A stretch of 64,000 nucleotides of DNA from an uncultured Mucilaginibacter sp. (lineage in GTDB: Bacteria > Bacteroidota > Bacteroidia > Sphingobacteriales > Sphingobacteriaceae). The position numbers and the translations under genes are program-made. Positions 9,942 through 18,981 of this stretch are shown here, piece after piece. Below the pieces are notes generated by a model. The model was not told the origin of the DNA. It was given only the letters and a program-made list of their open reading frames with translations, and made no database searches. Where the stretch lies: contig NZ_CAJYGQ010000004.1 of NCBI RefSeq assembly GCF_913773635.1, positions 1 through 64,000 of the forward strand, in the 5' to 3' direction. The first letter of the stretch is position 1, and the number at the start of each line of letters is the position of its first letter.

Positions 9942-10733
9942 ATGTCAAAGATTATATTCAAGACTGCTGAAGAAATAACGCTCATACGGCAAAGCGCCCA
10001 GTTGGTTGCAAAATCACTGGGCGAAATTGCCAAGATTATAAAGCCTGGTGTAAAAACCATTGAACTAGACAAGCTGGCCGAAGCCTACATCCGTGACAAC
10101 GGGGGCGTGCCGGCTTTTCTTAATTTTCACGGGTTTCCTTATTCTCTCTGTATTTCTCCCAACGATCAGGTTGTACACGGTTTTCCGGGGCAACAAGAGC
10201 TAAAAGACGGTGATATTATCTCTGTTGATTGCGGCGTTGTTCTAAATGGCTTTTACGGCGATTCTGCCTACACCTTTGCTGTTGGTGAGGTTAGTGAGGA
10301 AGCCAAAACGCTTTTACGTGTTACACAAGAGTGCTTAGCTAAAGGCATTGAAAAAGCTGTTGTTGGTATGCGTACCGGCGATATTGGTTTTGCAGTGCAG
10401 GAGCACGCTGAGAAGCATGGTTTTGGCGTAGTGAAAGAGCTGGTAGGACATGGTGTTGGCGTTAAGCTGCATGAGAAGCCTGAGGTTCCAAACTATGGTA
10501 AACGTGGTTCTGGCGCTAAATTAGAGGAAGGAATGGTGATTGCCATTGAGCCTATGATTAACGCCGGCAAGGCTGGTGTTAAGTTTTGGAAGGATGGATG
10601 GACGGTATCAACCGTTGACGGTAAGCCATCTGCTCATTTTGAGCATACGGTGGCTGTGCACAAGGGAAAAGCCGAGATTTTATCCTCATTTGAATTCGTT
10701 GAAGAAGTTTTAGCAAAAAATAAAAATATTTAA
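9942..10733 (+). CDS. map: Type I methionine aminopeptidase
   Basis: This enzyme removes the initiator methionine from nascent proteins. The start MSKIIFKTAEEI at 9942 gives 263 residues; an in-frame extension overlapping secY is not family-like. All five metal ligands can be assigned: the two Asp in DCGVVLNGFYGDSAYTF, His in GHGVGVKLHE, Glu in IEPMI and Glu in FEHTVAV. It precedes infA, a normal Bacteroidetes arrangement. Confidence 0.96.
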   Translation: MSKIIFKTAEEITLIRQSAQLVAKSLGEIAKIIKPGVKTIELDKLAEAYIRDNGGVPAFLNFHGFPYSLCISPNDQVVHGFPGQQELKDGDIISVDCGVVLNGFYGDSAYTFAVGEVSEEAKTLLRVTQECLAKGIEKAVVGMRTGDIGFAVQEHAEKHGFGVVKELVGHGVGVKLHEKPEVPNYGKRGSGAKLEEGMVIAIEPMINAGKAGVKFWKDGWTVSTVDGKPSAHFEHTVAVHKGKAEILSSFEFVEEVLAKNKNI

Positions 10734-10796
10734 AAAATTATTTTTATTTTTGCATCCCGATTTGCATCGGTATAAAAAAGTAATAATCAGTAAAAT

Positions 10797-11015
10797 ATGG
10801 CCAAACAATCCTCGATTGAGCAAGACGGTACTATCAGGGAAGCATTATCAAACGCAATGTTTAGAGTTGAACTGGAGAACGGTCATGAGATCATTGCTCA
10901 TATATCAGGAAAAATGCGCATGCACTACATCAAAATTTTACCTGGCGACAGGGTTAAACTGGAGATGAGTCCATATGATTTAACTAAAGGCAGAATAACC
11001 TACAGATATAAATAA
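10797..11015 (+). CDS. infA: Translation initiation factor IF-1
   Basis: IF-1 occupies the ribosomal A site during initiation. The 72-residue OB-fold protein has the usual core [20 protein letters not shown] and [20 protein letters not shown] 63-base spacer separates it from map. Another frame covers the same DNA from 10750 but has no family likeness. Confidence 0.97.
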   Translation: MAKQSSIEQDGTIREALSNAMFRVELENGHEIIAHISGKMRMHYIKILPGDRVKLEMSPYDLTKGRITYRYK

Positions 11016-11020
11016 TTAAA

Positions 11021-11137
11021 ATGAAAGTTAGAGCATCCATCAAAAAACGTAGCGCTGATTGCAAAATCATCCGTCGTAAAGGAAAGCTTTTTGTTATCAA
11101 CAAAAAGAACCCTAAGTACAAACAACGTCAAGGGTAA
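11021..11137 (+). CDS. rpmJ: 50S ribosomal protein L36, zinc-independent type
   Basis: This 38-codon frame reads [14 protein letters not shown] and ends NPKYKQRQG, the L36 signature. Only one of the four zinc ligands of the classical form is present, so it is the C-minus variant. It lies 5 bases after infA and before rpsM, the standard position. Confidence 0.95.
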   Translation: MKVRASIKKRSADCKIIRRKGKLFVINKKNPKYKQRQG

Positions 11138-11162
11138 TTAAAAACATTGGAATGATTCGTAC

Positions 11163-11179
11163 AACGGTGGCCCGCCGTT
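11163..11179 (+). repeat. Small hairpin in the rpmJ-rpsM spacer
   Basis: AACGG (11163-11167) and CCGTT (11175-11179) flank a GC-rich loop. This is a short stem without a U-tract, one of several hairpins in the distal ribosomal spacers. Confidence 0.45.
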
Positions 11180-11204
11180 CGGTCATTTATTAAAACAAAC
11201 AAAT

Positions 11205-11582
11205 ATGGCAAGGATATCAGGTATTGATTTACCAAGAAACAAAAGAGGAGAGATCGGACTTACTTACATCTATGGCATCGGCCGTTCAACTGCGCAAGCA
11301 ATTTTGGATCAGGCTGGTATTTCATATGATACTAAAGTACAGGAGTGGACCGATGATCAGTTAGCTGCAATTCGTGGAATTATTAACGATCAGATTAAAG
11401 TTGAAGGTGCTCTACGTTCAGAAGTTCAGCTGAATATTAAGCGTTTAATGGATATTGGTTGTTACCGTGGTACACGTCACCGTAAAGGTTTACCTCTACG
11501 TGGTCAGCGTACTAAAAACAACTCTCGTACCCGTAAAGGTAAACGTAAAACAGTTGCTAACAAAAAGAAAGCTACTAAATAG
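11205..11582 (+). CDS. rpsM: 30S ribosomal protein S13
   Basis: S13 bridges the subunits and contacts the P-site tRNA. The 125-residue protein begins [19 protein letters not shown] and has the basic C-terminal signature [20 protein letters not shown]. It heads the alpha-operon segment of the cluster. Confidence 0.97.
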   Translation: MARISGIDLPRNKRGEIGLTYIYGIGRSTAQAILDQAGISYDTKVQEWTDDQLAAIRGIINDQIKVEGALRSEVQLNIKRLMDIGCYRGTRHRKGLPLRGQRTKNNSRTRKGKRKTVANKKKATK

Positions 11583-11594
11583 TAAATAACGATT

Positions 11595-11616
11595 AAGGGC
11601 CCGGTAACGGGCCTTT
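11595..11616 (+). repeat. 9-bp hairpin with GTAA tetraloop after rpsM
   Basis: AAGGGCCCG (11595-11603) pairs with CGGGCCTTT (11608-11616), with one G-U pair, around the GNRA-type loop GTAA. The next bases are AGGAA, so a classical terminator U-tract is missing. It may act as an RNA-stability or processing element between rpsM and rpsK. Confidence 0.65.
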
Positions 11617-11697
11617 AGGAATATACGATTATCAAACAGCCGAAGAGTCCGGTTACGCGTTAACTCAGTAATTCATCGGTTTTATAATTAAAGGAAA

Positions 11698-12087
11698 ATG
11701 GCTAAAGCTAAAAAAGTAACCAAAAAGCGTATTGTAATCGTTGAGCCGGTAGGTCAGGCACACGTTAACGCTACTTTCAACAACATCATTATTACCTTAA
11801 CCAACAGCAGCGGTCAGGCTATATCTTGGTCTTCTGCAGGTAAAATGGGTTTCAAAGGTTCTAAAAAGAACACTCCATACGCTGCATCACAAGCTGCTGC
11901 CGATTGCGGTAAAGTTGCTTATGATTTAGGTTTACGTAAAGTTGAAGTATTTGTAAAAGGTCCGGGTGCTGGACGTGAGTCTGCTATCCGTACACTGCAA
12001 ACTTCAGGTATCGAGGTTACTACTATTAAGGACATCACTCCACTGCCACACAACGGCTGTCGTCCATCAAAAAGAAGAAGAGTTTAA
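11698..12087 (+). CDS. rpsK: 30S ribosomal protein S11
   Basis: S11 forms part of the platform near the E site. The 129-residue protein carries [18 protein letters not shown] and the C-terminal signature [16 protein letters not shown]. It is 115 bases downstream of rpsM, a wider spacer than in most genomes. Confidence 0.97.
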   Translation: MAKAKKVTKKRIVIVEPVGQAHVNATFNNIIITLTNSSGQAISWSSAGKMGFKGSKKNTPYAASQAAADCGKVAYDLGLRKVEVFVKGPGAGRESAIRTLQTSGIEVTTIKDITPLPHNGCRPSKRRRV

Positions 12088-12098
12088 TTTATATATTT

Positions 12099-12146
12099 TT
12101 TAAAGCTAAGATTCTGCAGCTACAGGCTGCATGATACTTTAAAAGT
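12099..12146 (+). repeat. Nested inverted repeat in the rpsK-rpsD spacer
   Basis: TGCAGC (12115-12120) and GCTGCA (12126-12131) form an inner stem around TACAG. An outer TTTAAAG/CTTTAAA pairing brackets it. There is no ORF and no U-tract. Confidence 0.5.
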
Positions 12147-12155
12147 CAAACAAAA

Positions 12156-12764
12156 ATGGCAAGATACACCGGACCCAAGTCAAAAATTGCGCGTAAGTTC
12201 AGAGAGCCGATCTTCGGTCCTGATAAAGTATTAGAAAGAAAAAATTACCCTCCTGGCATGCACGGCGTGTCAAAACGTAGAGGTAAACAATCTGAGTACG
12301 CTGTACAGTTAATGGAGAAGCAAAAAGTTAAATACACTTACGGTGTATTAGAGCGCTACTTCGAAAACTTATTTCACCGTGCTTCTGCACGTGAAGGTAT
12401 CACCGGTACTAACTTGCTTCAGTTATTAGAGGCTCGTTTAGACAACGCGGTATACCGTTTAGGTATTGCCCCAACCCGTTCTGGTGCACGCCAGTTGGTG
12501 GGTCACAAACACATTACTGTTAATGGCGAAGTTGTGAACATTGCTTCATATACTTTACGTCCGGGTGATGTAATTGCGGTACGTGAAAAATCAAAATCTC
12601 TTGAAGCTATTACCAATTCGGTAGCTGGCCGCAAGATCAATAAATATAGCTGGTTTGAGTGGGATGCTGCTGCGTTAAGCGGTAAGCTTTTAAACTACCC
12701 TAACCGCGACGAGATTCCTGAGAATATCAAAGAGAACTTAATCGTCGAGCTTTATTCAAAATAA
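12156..12764 (+). CDS. rpsD: 30S ribosomal protein S4
   Basis: S4 nucleates small-subunit assembly and in many bacteria represses the alpha operon. The 202-residue product starts [19 protein letters not shown]. Its S4 RNA-binding domain lies at about residues 95-155 ([20 protein letters not shown]...GHKHITVNG). The long rpsD-rpoA spacer may be a regulatory target. Confidence 0.97.
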   Translation: MARYTGPKSKIARKFREPIFGPDKVLERKNYPPGMHGVSKRRGKQSEYAVQLMEKQKVKYTYGVLERYFENLFHRASAREGITGTNLLQLLEARLDNAVYRLGIAPTRSGARQLVGHKHITVNGEVVNIASYTLRPGDVIAVREKSKSLEAITNSVAGRKINKYSWFEWDAAALSGKLLNYPNRDEIPENIKENLIVELYSK

Positions 12765-12781
12765 TTAATGATATTGAACTG

Positions 12782-12815
12782 CGAAATGATTGGCATATTA
12801 TGTCAGTCATTTTCG
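12782..12815 (+). repeat. Hairpin in the rpsD-rpoA spacer
   Basis: CGAAATGA (12782-12789) pairs with TCATTTTCG (12807-12815), with one bulge. The loop is AT-rich. It lies 45 bases ahead of rpoA. Confidence 0.45.
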
Positions 12816-12859
12816 TGGTTACATATCATCCATCAGTAAACAATAAACAAAGCATATAA

Positions 12860-13852
12860 ATGGCAATTTTAGCATTTCAAAAACCTGATAAGGTTATCAT
12901 GCAGAAGTCTACCGACTTTGAAGGTACGTTTGAATTCCGTCCGTTAGAACCAGGCTTCGGTGTAACCATTGGTAATGCTTTACGTCGTATCTTACTTTCA
13001 TCACTGGAAGGTTATGCTGTCACCTCGGTACGTTTCTCAGGTGTAACGCATGAGTTTTCAACCATCAAAGGTGTAGTTGAAGACGTTACCGAGATTATCC
13101 TGAACCTTAAACAGGTTAGGTTGAAAAAAACTGGTGAGTCTGGTGATACGGAAAAGATCTTTGTGATCATCAATGGCCAGGATTCTTTCAAAGCCGGCGA
13201 TATTACTCAGTTCTCTAATAATTTTACTATCCTGAATCCTGATCTTGTTATTTGCAACATGGATTCATCGGTAACTTTAGAAGTAGAGTTAACTGTAAAT
13301 AAAGGTCGTGGTTACATTCCAAGCGATGAGAACAAAAATCCTGACGCTGCGGTTGGTGTAATTGCTATCGACTCGATTTATACTCCAATTAAGAACGTTA
13401 AATACACTATAGAGAACTATCGTGTAGAGCAAAAAACCGACTATGAGAAATTAGTTTTGGATATTGCTACCGACGGTTCAATTCATCCGGAGGATGCACT
13501 TAAAGAAGCTGCTAAAATTTTAATACAGCACTTTATGTTGTTCTCTGATGAGAATATGATGTTAGAAGCTCAGGCTAAAGAAGAGACTAAAGAAGTTGAT
13601 GAGGAAATTTTACACATGCGTAAAATCCTTAAAACTGAATTGGTTGATCTTGACCTTTCAGTACGTGCATTGAACTGCCTAAAAGCAGCTGATATCCGTA
13701 GCCTGGCTGATTTGGTTTCTTATGACGTTGCTGATATGTTAAAATTCAGAAACTTCGGTAAAAAATCATTGACCGAGATTCAGGACTTAGTTAAATCAAA
13801 AGGCCTATCTTTTGGTATGAACCTGTCTAAATACAAATTAGACGAAGAATAA
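12860..13852 (+). CDS. rpoA: RNA polymerase alpha subunit
   Basis: The alpha subunit dimer scaffolds RNA polymerase and its C-terminal domain contacts activators. The N-terminal domain has [22 protein letters not shown] split over about residues 33-53. The C-terminal domain (about residues 255-325) has [16 protein letters not shown] and [22 protein letters not shown]. The 330-residue length is normal. Confidence 0.98.
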   Translation: MAILAFQKPDKVIMQKSTDFEGTFEFRPLEPGFGVTIGNALRRILLSSLEGYAVTSVRFSGVTHEFSTIKGVVEDVTEIILNLKQVRLKKTGESGDTEKIFVIINGQDSFKAGDITQFSNNFTILNPDLVICNMDSSVTLEVELTVNKGRGYIPSDENKNPDAAVGVIAIDSIYTPIKNVKYTIENYRVEQKTDYEKLVLDIATDGSIHPEDALKEAAKILIQHFMLFSDENMMLEAQAKEETKEVDEEILHMRKILKTELVDLDLSVRALNCLKAADIRSLADLVSYDVADMLKFRNFGKKSLTEIQDLVKSKGLSFGMNLSKYKLDEE

Positions 13853-13863
13853 TCTAGTGAGCG

Positions 13864-13905
13864 GTGAGTAGTGAATGGTTGATTTGTTAACCACTCACTA
13901 TTTAC
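13864..13905 (+). repeat. Imperfect 17-bp inverted repeat between rpoA and rplQ
   Basis: 13864-13880 (GTGAGTAGTGAATGGTT) is complementary to 13889-13905 at 14 of 17 positions. Further copies of the word ACTACTCACT follow at about 13911-13920. The arms are built from the repeated word GTGAGTAGTGA, a style also seen at 3695 and 52231. Confidence 0.65.
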
Positions 13906-14000
13906 CATTAACTACTCACTTATCAATAAACCCGGCATAATTCCGAGGGCTTGACGGTAACGCCGCCCAACGGTATGCACGTGCCAGCAAACAAACAAAA

Positions 14001-14552
14001 ATGAGACACGGTAAAAAACACAACCACTTAGGTCGTACCAAAAGCCACCGCGTGGCAATGATGAGCAACATGGCTTCATCACTAATTCTGCACAAACGTA
14101 TTACTACCACTTTGGCAAAAGCAAAAGCACTTCGCGTGTATTTTGAGCCATTGGTAACCAAATCAAAAAGCGATACTACACACTCACGTCGTACTGTATT
14201 TAGCTACCTACAAAACAAAGAAGCGGCTACTATCTTGTTCCGCGAAATTGCTGAGAAAGTTGCTAACCGTCCGGGTGGTTATACTCGTATCATCAAGTTA
14301 GAAAACCGTTTAGGTGATAACGCCGAAATGGCAATTATCGAGCTTGTTGATTACAACACAGTATATGGTGCTAAAGAAGCTGCTCCTGCTAAGAAAGCTA
14401 CACGTCGTCGTGGTGCTGGCTCAAAAGCTAAAGCTGCTGAAGCTGCTCCTGTTGCTGCTGAGGAAACTGTTGCTGAAGCACCTGCTGCTGAAGAAACTGC
14501 TGCTCCGGAAGCACCTGCTGCAAACGAAGAGAATGCAGAAAAAGGCGAATAA
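14001..14552 (+). CDS. rplQ: 50S ribosomal protein L17 with Ala/Glu-rich tail
   Basis: L17 lies near the exit tunnel. The core [17 protein letters not shown] to LVDYNTVYG occupies about residues 1-118. A tail of about 60 residues follows, rich in Ala, Glu and Pro ([20 protein letters not shown]), which makes the protein 183 residues against 127 in E. coli. It is the last gene before a strong terminator. Confidence 0.97.
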   Translation: MRHGKKHNHLGRTKSHRVAMMSNMASSLILHKRITTTLAKAKALRVYFEPLVTKSKSDTTHSRRTVFSYLQNKEAATILFREIAEKVANRPGGYTRIIKLENRLGDNAEMAIIELVDYNTVYGAKEAAPAKKATRRRGAGSKAKAAEAAPVAAEETVAEAPAAEETAAPEAPAANEENAEKGE

Positions 14553-14574
14553 TTTTAAATTATCATTTATACGC

Positions 14575-14611
14575 AAAGCGGCCTGTTCACTTGAACAGGC
14601 CGCTTTTGTTT
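14575..14611 (+). terminator. Terminator of the ribosomal superoperon
   Basis: AAAGCGGCCTGTTCA (14575-14589) is complementary to 14592-14606 and is followed by TTGTTTTAT. The stem is long and GC-rich with a T-rich tail, and it sits 20 bases after rplQ. It can also serve the minus-strand gene ending at 14652. Confidence 0.9.
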
Positions 14612-14651
14612 TATAATAGTTCCGTGTTTTTTAATAGTGTTATGAGGGTAG

Positions 14652-15095
14652 TTACTTCTGCAAGTCCGGTAAAAAGTGATTTGTAATTGCTAATCGGTTC
14701 CAGGCATTTATAGTCAGTGCGGCAATAAGAACCTTCTGTACCATGGTCTCGCCTAATACGGCAACCGCATTATCATACGTTGCGTCGCTAACATGCCCTT
14801 GTATGTTGGTAATCTCTTCGGTCAAGGCTAATACTGCCTGCTCTTCTTGTGTAAAAAAGTTTGTTTCGCGCCAGGCAGGGAGTACGTAAATGCGTTGCTC
14901 GGTTTCGCCTGCCTTACGGGCGTCGCGGGTATGCATGTCAAGGCAGTATGAACAGCCGTTAATTTGTGAAGCACGGATCTTTATTAGTTCATGCAACTTT
15001 TTATCAATACCACATTTTTGTACGTAGGTTTCCAACCCCAACATGGCCTTGTAAGCTTCGGGGTCAATTTGATTTTGTGCAAATCTTGGTTTCAT
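14652..15095 (-). CDS. AhpD-like carboxymuconolactone decarboxylase family protein
   Basis: The 147-residue protein (start MKPRFAQNQ at 15095, preferred over an upstream alternative) has the AhpD core SQINGCSYCLDMHTRDARK with the CxxC pair and the nearby His. Family members act as peroxidase or disulfide-reducing proteins or as decarboxylases; the substrate here is unknown. It lies downstream of a Crp-type regulator on the same strand, a frequent pairing, so co-regulation is plausible. Confidence 0.88.
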   Translation of the reverse strand: MKPRFAQNQIDPEAYKAMLGLETYVQKCGIDKKLHELIKIRASQINGCSYCLDMHTRDARKAGETEQRIYVLPAWRETNFFTQEEQAVLALTEEITNIQGHVSDATYDNAVAVLGETMVQKVLIAALTINAWNRLAITNHFLPDLQK

Positions 15096-15198
15096 GATTT
15101 CTATTTTAAAGGTATGTGTTATTTGTTTTGTCATTACTGACAGTACAAAGGTGCACACCGCCTCCAACCAAAATCTTGACCATGATCAAGAAATCAAA

Positions 15199-15771
15199 TT
15201 AGTGTTCTTTTGCTCGTACTCTGCTTAAAAATTCGGGTGTGAAACCAAGGTAAGATGCCAGCATATATTGGGGAATACGCTGAATGAACTCAGGAAAGCG
15301 GCTGGCAAAATGATGGTACTTTTCTTCGCCCGACAAATCAGACTGAAATACCTGGCGTGTTTGTAAAGCGGCATAAGCCCTTTGGTAAACCCGCCTGAAA
15401 TACTTTTCGAGCTTAGGTACTTTGTCAAGTAATTCGTCCTGCTTTTCCTGGCTCAGTATGATTACCTTACTATTTTGAACCGCTTGTATGTAAAACTGTG
15501 ATGGAGTATGCAGCGTAAGGCTTGTATAATCGGCCAGCCACCAGTTATCTATACCAAATTGTACAATTTGCTCAATGCCGTTTCCTTTAATGTAATACAT
15601 CCTTATACAGCCATCAACTACAAAGTACTGGGCGTTGCACTTATCGCCTTCACTTAGCAGATAGTTCTTTTTGCCAATTTCCCGGTACTTCAAATAGTTC
15701 ACCACCAATTGCCGTTCCTCATCAGTTAAGTTAATGAATTTATCTATGTGGTTTAGCAGTGGTTCAAACAT
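15199..15771 (-). CDS. Crp/Fnr-type transcriptional regulator
   Basis: The 190-residue protein has an N-terminal cyclic-nucleotide-binding beta roll (YLLSEGDKCNAQYFVVDGCIRMYYI at about residues 36-60). A dimerisation helix and a short C-terminal HTH (SYLGFTPEFLSRVR) follow. Bacteroidetes proteins of this type usually lack residues for cAMP binding, so the ligand is uncertain. It precedes the AhpD gene by 103 bases and probably controls it. Confidence 0.88.
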   Translation of the reverse strand: MFEPLLNHIDKFINLTDEERQLVVNYLKYREIGKKNYLLSEGDKCNAQYFVVDGCIRMYYIKGNGIEQIVQFGIDNWWLADYTSLTLHTPSQFYIQAVQNSKVIILSQEKQDELLDKVPKLEKYFRRVYQRAYAALQTRQVFQSDLSGEEKYHHFASRFPEFIQRIPQYMLASYLGFTPEFLSRVRAKEH

Positions 15772-15823
15772 GTTATTTTATATAATACAACACTTAACAA
15801 TATGTGCATTCGTTCATGCCAAA

Positions 15824-16381
15824 TTAGTAGGTCAAACTAACGTTGTTTTGAGCAATTCTATCTTTAGTGACTTCGTAATAAAGTGCACCGCCCTCTGTAT
15901 GGGTATACTTAAAGCCTGTTTTAAGTAGTACCCTTTGTGATGCTTTGTTGCTTGACTGTGTATCGGCATTTACTTTTTTAAGTATGCTAAAGGCAAAGCC
16001 CCAATTAAGTACAGTAGTTAAAGCTTCGGTAGCATAACCGTTTCCTTGTTTGTCCTTGTATATCATATATCCAATTGATGTACTGCCGTAATCATCAGGG
16101 TAGCCGCCCAACCCAATTGTGCCAATTATGCTGTTAGTACTTTTCAATACAATTTGCCAGTTAGTGTACCAGCAATACAAATCGGGGTAGGCCAAAGTAT
16201 TGGGTAACCAGTATTTGTGCATAGCCTCAATCATTTCAATTTTGAAGGCTTTATCTACTAACGGTGTTGAAGGGTTGAGATCAAGGTTTTGCTCAAACTT
16301 GCTCCAGTTATTTACCGATAATAAAAGCTGATGATGAGTAAGAGGGATAAGCTTTAATCTTGTGGATTGTATATTATACAT
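15824..16381 (-). CDS. GNAT acetyltransferase (RimJ/RimL-like)
   Basis: The 185-residue protein (ATG at 16381; a TTG five codons upstream is possible) matches the Acetyltransferase_3 type. Features are LKLIPLTHHQL near the N-terminus, IGTIGLGGYPDDYGSTSIGYMI, the acetyl-CoA loop DKQGNGYATEAL and the late NKASQRVLLKTGF. The substrate cannot be deduced. It stands alone between the Crp gene and dnaK. Confidence 0.87.
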   Translation of the reverse strand: MYNIQSTRLKLIPLTHHQLLLSVNNWSKFEQNLDLNPSTPLVDKAFKIEMIEAMHKYWLPNTLAYPDLYCWYTNWQIVLKSTNSIIGTIGLGGYPDDYGSTSIGYMIYKDKQGNGYATEALTTVLNWGFAFSILKKVNADTQSSNKASQRVLLKTGFKYTHTEGGALYYEVTKDRIAQNNVSLTY

Positions 16382-16635
16382 CAATGATCTATTCAACTTT
16401 TGGAATAAACCTACCTTAAGTTTCCATGTCTGTTTGGCACTAATGCTGTTAATGCATTAAAATTACATATATGCTTTAGCAATGTCAACATGTCACTAAA
16501 ATGTAAGTATGAGCTGACTAAATGTAGAAGTTTCTGCCATCAAATTATAAATAATACTGACAAATAACATTGGCACAAGCATTGATAAATAGTGCATGTT
16601 AAGATTAAAAAATAATAACAGGAAATATCAATCAT

Positions 16636-18540
16636 ATGTCTAAAATCATTGGAATCGACTTAGGAACAACAAACTCCTGCGTTGCAGTAATGGAAGGTAA
16701 CGAGCCGGTAGTTATTGCCAACAGCGAGGGTAAACGCACTACGCCATCGGTAGTTGCTTTTGTTGACAACGGCGAGCGTAAAGTAGGTGACCCTGCAAAA
16801 CGTCAATCAATTACCAACCCTAAAAAAACTGTATACTCAGTAAAACGCTTTATGGGTAACCAGTTTAATGAGGTTACTAAAGAAGCTGAGCGTGTACCTT
16901 ACTCGGTTGTTAAAGGTGATAACAATACTCCACGTGTTGAAATAGACGACCGTAAATACACTCCGCAAGAAATTTCTGCAATGATTCTTCAAAAAATGAA
17001 GAAAACTGCTGAAGATTTTCTTGGGACCGAAGTAACCGAAGCGGTTATTACCGTACCGGCTTACTTTAACGATGCTCAGCGTCAGGCTACTAAAGAAGCC
17101 GGCGAAATTGCAGGTTTAAAAGTGCGTCGTATTATCAACGAGCCTACTGCTGCTGCCTTGGCTTATGGCCTTGATAAAGCGCACAAGGATATGAAAATTG
17201 CAGTATTTGACTGTGGTGGTGGTACACATGACGTATCAGTACTAGAGTTAGGTGACGGCGTATTTGAAGTAAAAGCTACTGATGGTGATACTCACTTAGG
17301 TGGTGATGATTTTGACCAGGTTATAATTGATTGGTTAGCCGATGAGTTTAAGAATGATGAAGGCTTTGACTTGCGTCGTGACCCAATGGCACTACAGCGC
17401 TTAAAAGAAGCTGCTGAAAAAGCTAAAATCGAACTATCAAGCTCAACTACTACCGAAATTAACCTGCCATACATTACTGCAGTTGACGGTATGCCTAAAC
17501 ACTTGGTTAAGCAATTAACCCGTGCTAAATTTGAGCAATTGGCTGATAGCTTAATAAAACGTACAATTGAACCTTGCCGTACAGCGTTGAAAAATGCCGG
17601 TTACAGCACTTCAGATATTGATGAAATTATCTTGGTAGGTGGTTCTACACGTATTCCTGCTATTCAGGATGCTGTTCAGAAATTTTTTGGTAAAGCGCCT
17701 TCAAAAGGTGTAAACCCTGACGAGGTTGTAGCTATCGGTGCTGCTATTCAAGGTGGTGTATTAACCGGTGAGGTTAAAGACGTGTTATTGTTAGACGTAA
17801 CCCCACTTTCATTAGGTATTGAAACTATGGGCGGTGTAATGACCAAGTTAATTGAGTCAAACACTACTATTCCAAGCAAAAAGTCAGAAGTTTTCTCAAC
17901 CGCTTCTGATAACCAGCCATCGGTAGAGATACACATTTTACAAGGTGAGCGCCCTATGGCATCACAAAACCGTACACTTGGCCGTTTCCACTTAGACAGC
18001 ATTCCGCCTGCTCCTCGTGGTGTGCCTCAAATTGAAGTAACTTTTGATATTGATGCTAACGGTATTCTGCATGTATCTGCTAAAGATAAAGCTACCGGTA
18101 AAGAGCAAAAAATCCGTATTGAGGCTTCATCTGGCTTAACTGATGCTGAAATCAAGAAAATGAAAGAAGAAGCGGAAGCTAATGCTGATGCCGACAAAAA
18201 GGCAAAAGAAGAGATTGAAAAGCTGAACGGTGCAGATGCACTGATCTTCTCAACTGAAAAACAGCTGAAAGAATATGGCGATAAAATCCCTGCTGATAAA
18301 AAGGCACCTATTGAATCGGCTTTAGAGAAATTGAAAACTGCTTACGCATCTAAAGACCTGGCAAGCATCGAAGTTGCCCAAACAGAATTAAATACTGCGT
18401 GGAGCGCTGCTTCTGAAGATATGTACAAAGCATCTGCCGAAGCTCAACAAGGTGAACAGCCTGGAGCAGGTGATGCTGGTTCAAACCCTCAAAACGGCGG
18501 TGACACAGTAACCGACGTAGATTTTGAAGAAGTAAAGTAA
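16636..18540 (+). CDS. dnaK: Molecular chaperone DnaK (Hsp70)
   Basis: DnaK is the ATP-driven Hsp70 chaperone. The nucleotide-binding domain starts [19 protein letters not shown] and includes [18 protein letters not shown]. The linker [15 protein letters not shown] separates it from the substrate-binding domain. The C-terminal lid ends in the EEVK-type motif VDFEEVK. The 634-residue length is normal. Neither grpE nor dnaJ is adjacent. Confidence 0.98.
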   Translation: MSKIIGIDLGTTNSCVAVMEGNEPVVIANSEGKRTTPSVVAFVDNGERKVGDPAKRQSITNPKKTVYSVKRFMGNQFNEVTKEAERVPYSVVKGDNNTPRVEIDDRKYTPQEISAMILQKMKKTAEDFLGTEVTEAVITVPAYFNDAQRQATKEAGEIAGLKVRRIINEPTAAALAYGLDKAHKDMKIAVFDCGGGTHDVSVLELGDGVFEVKATDGDTHLGGDDFDQVIIDWLADEFKNDEGFDLRRDPMALQRLKEAAEKAKIELSSSTTTEINLPYITAVDGMPKHLVKQLTRAKFEQLADSLIKRTIEPCRTALKNAGYSTSDIDEIILVGGSTRIPAIQDAVQKFFGKAPSKGVNPDEVVAIGAAIQGGVLTGEVKDVLLLDVTPLSLGIETMGGVMTKLIESNTTIPSKKSEVFSTASDNQPSVEIHILQGERPMASQNRTLGRFHLDSIPPAPRGVPQIEVTFDIDANGILHVSAKDKATGKEQKIRIEASSGLTDAEIKKMKEEAEANADADKKAKEEIEKLNGADALIFSTEKQLKEYGDKIPADKKAPIESALEKLKTAYASKDLASIEVAQTELNTAWSAASEDMYKASAEAQQGEQPGAGDAGSNPQNGGDTVTDVDFEEVK

Positions 18541-18560
18541 GTTTACAGAATAAACGATTA

Positions 18561-18596
18561 AAAAGCCTTCCAGCAATTTGTTGGAGGGCTTTTTTT
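18561..18596 (+). terminator. dnaK terminator
   Basis: AAAAGCC and GGGCTTTTTTT bracket an inner CCAGCAA/TTGGAG-type stem, followed by seven T. It lies 20 bases after the dnaK stop. Confidence 0.85.
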
Positions 18597-18599
18597 GTG

Positions 18600-18981
18600 C
18601 ATAAATATCCTGGATTTAGCAGAAAGGTGGTGATGTAGTAAATAAACATACCAAAAAATGCATGTCGGTATATTTTATTGGCCGTTTGAATATTAACGAC
18701 AGCAATTAAAGCGACTCTTCAACGTAAAAGCAAAATGATTTGCAATTTAAAGATAGCTTGTAAGGTTAACAGCAAATAAAATTTGTGTTTATTTAAAAAT
18801 AACGGAAACCATATATAATTTTGGAAGATTGGTAAAATTTTTAGAAAAATTTTAAAATAAAGTTTGAATTTTAACAAAAATTTTAAAGATTTGATGCGGA
18901 AAGTTTATATTCGCAATTAAATAAAAAACTTAAAACATAAAACTTATATAGTTTTCCTTAATTAGTTAATAACCTACAAAA
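18600..18981. other. Gene-free stretch between dnaK and glnA
   Basis: About 380 AT-rich bases without a supported ORF. A TAATTTTG box (18816-18823) and a TATATTCG box (18906-18913) resemble the Bacteroidetes -7 consensus, but neither has a well-placed TTTG upstream. The glnA promoter is therefore only tentatively located here. No clear operator palindrome was seen. Confidence 0.4.

Noticed and set aside
10750-10968. 72-codon frame overlapping infA
   Set aside because: It is out of frame with the unmistakable IF-1 coding sequence.
14314-14616. Leucine-rich open frame over the rplQ end
   Set aside because: It is a shifted reading of the Ala/Glu repeat codons of L17 and runs into the terminator.
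18600-18981. Promoter of glnA at TAATTTTG or TATATTCG
   Set aside because: Neither box has a TTTG at the proper distance, so no firm promoter is called.
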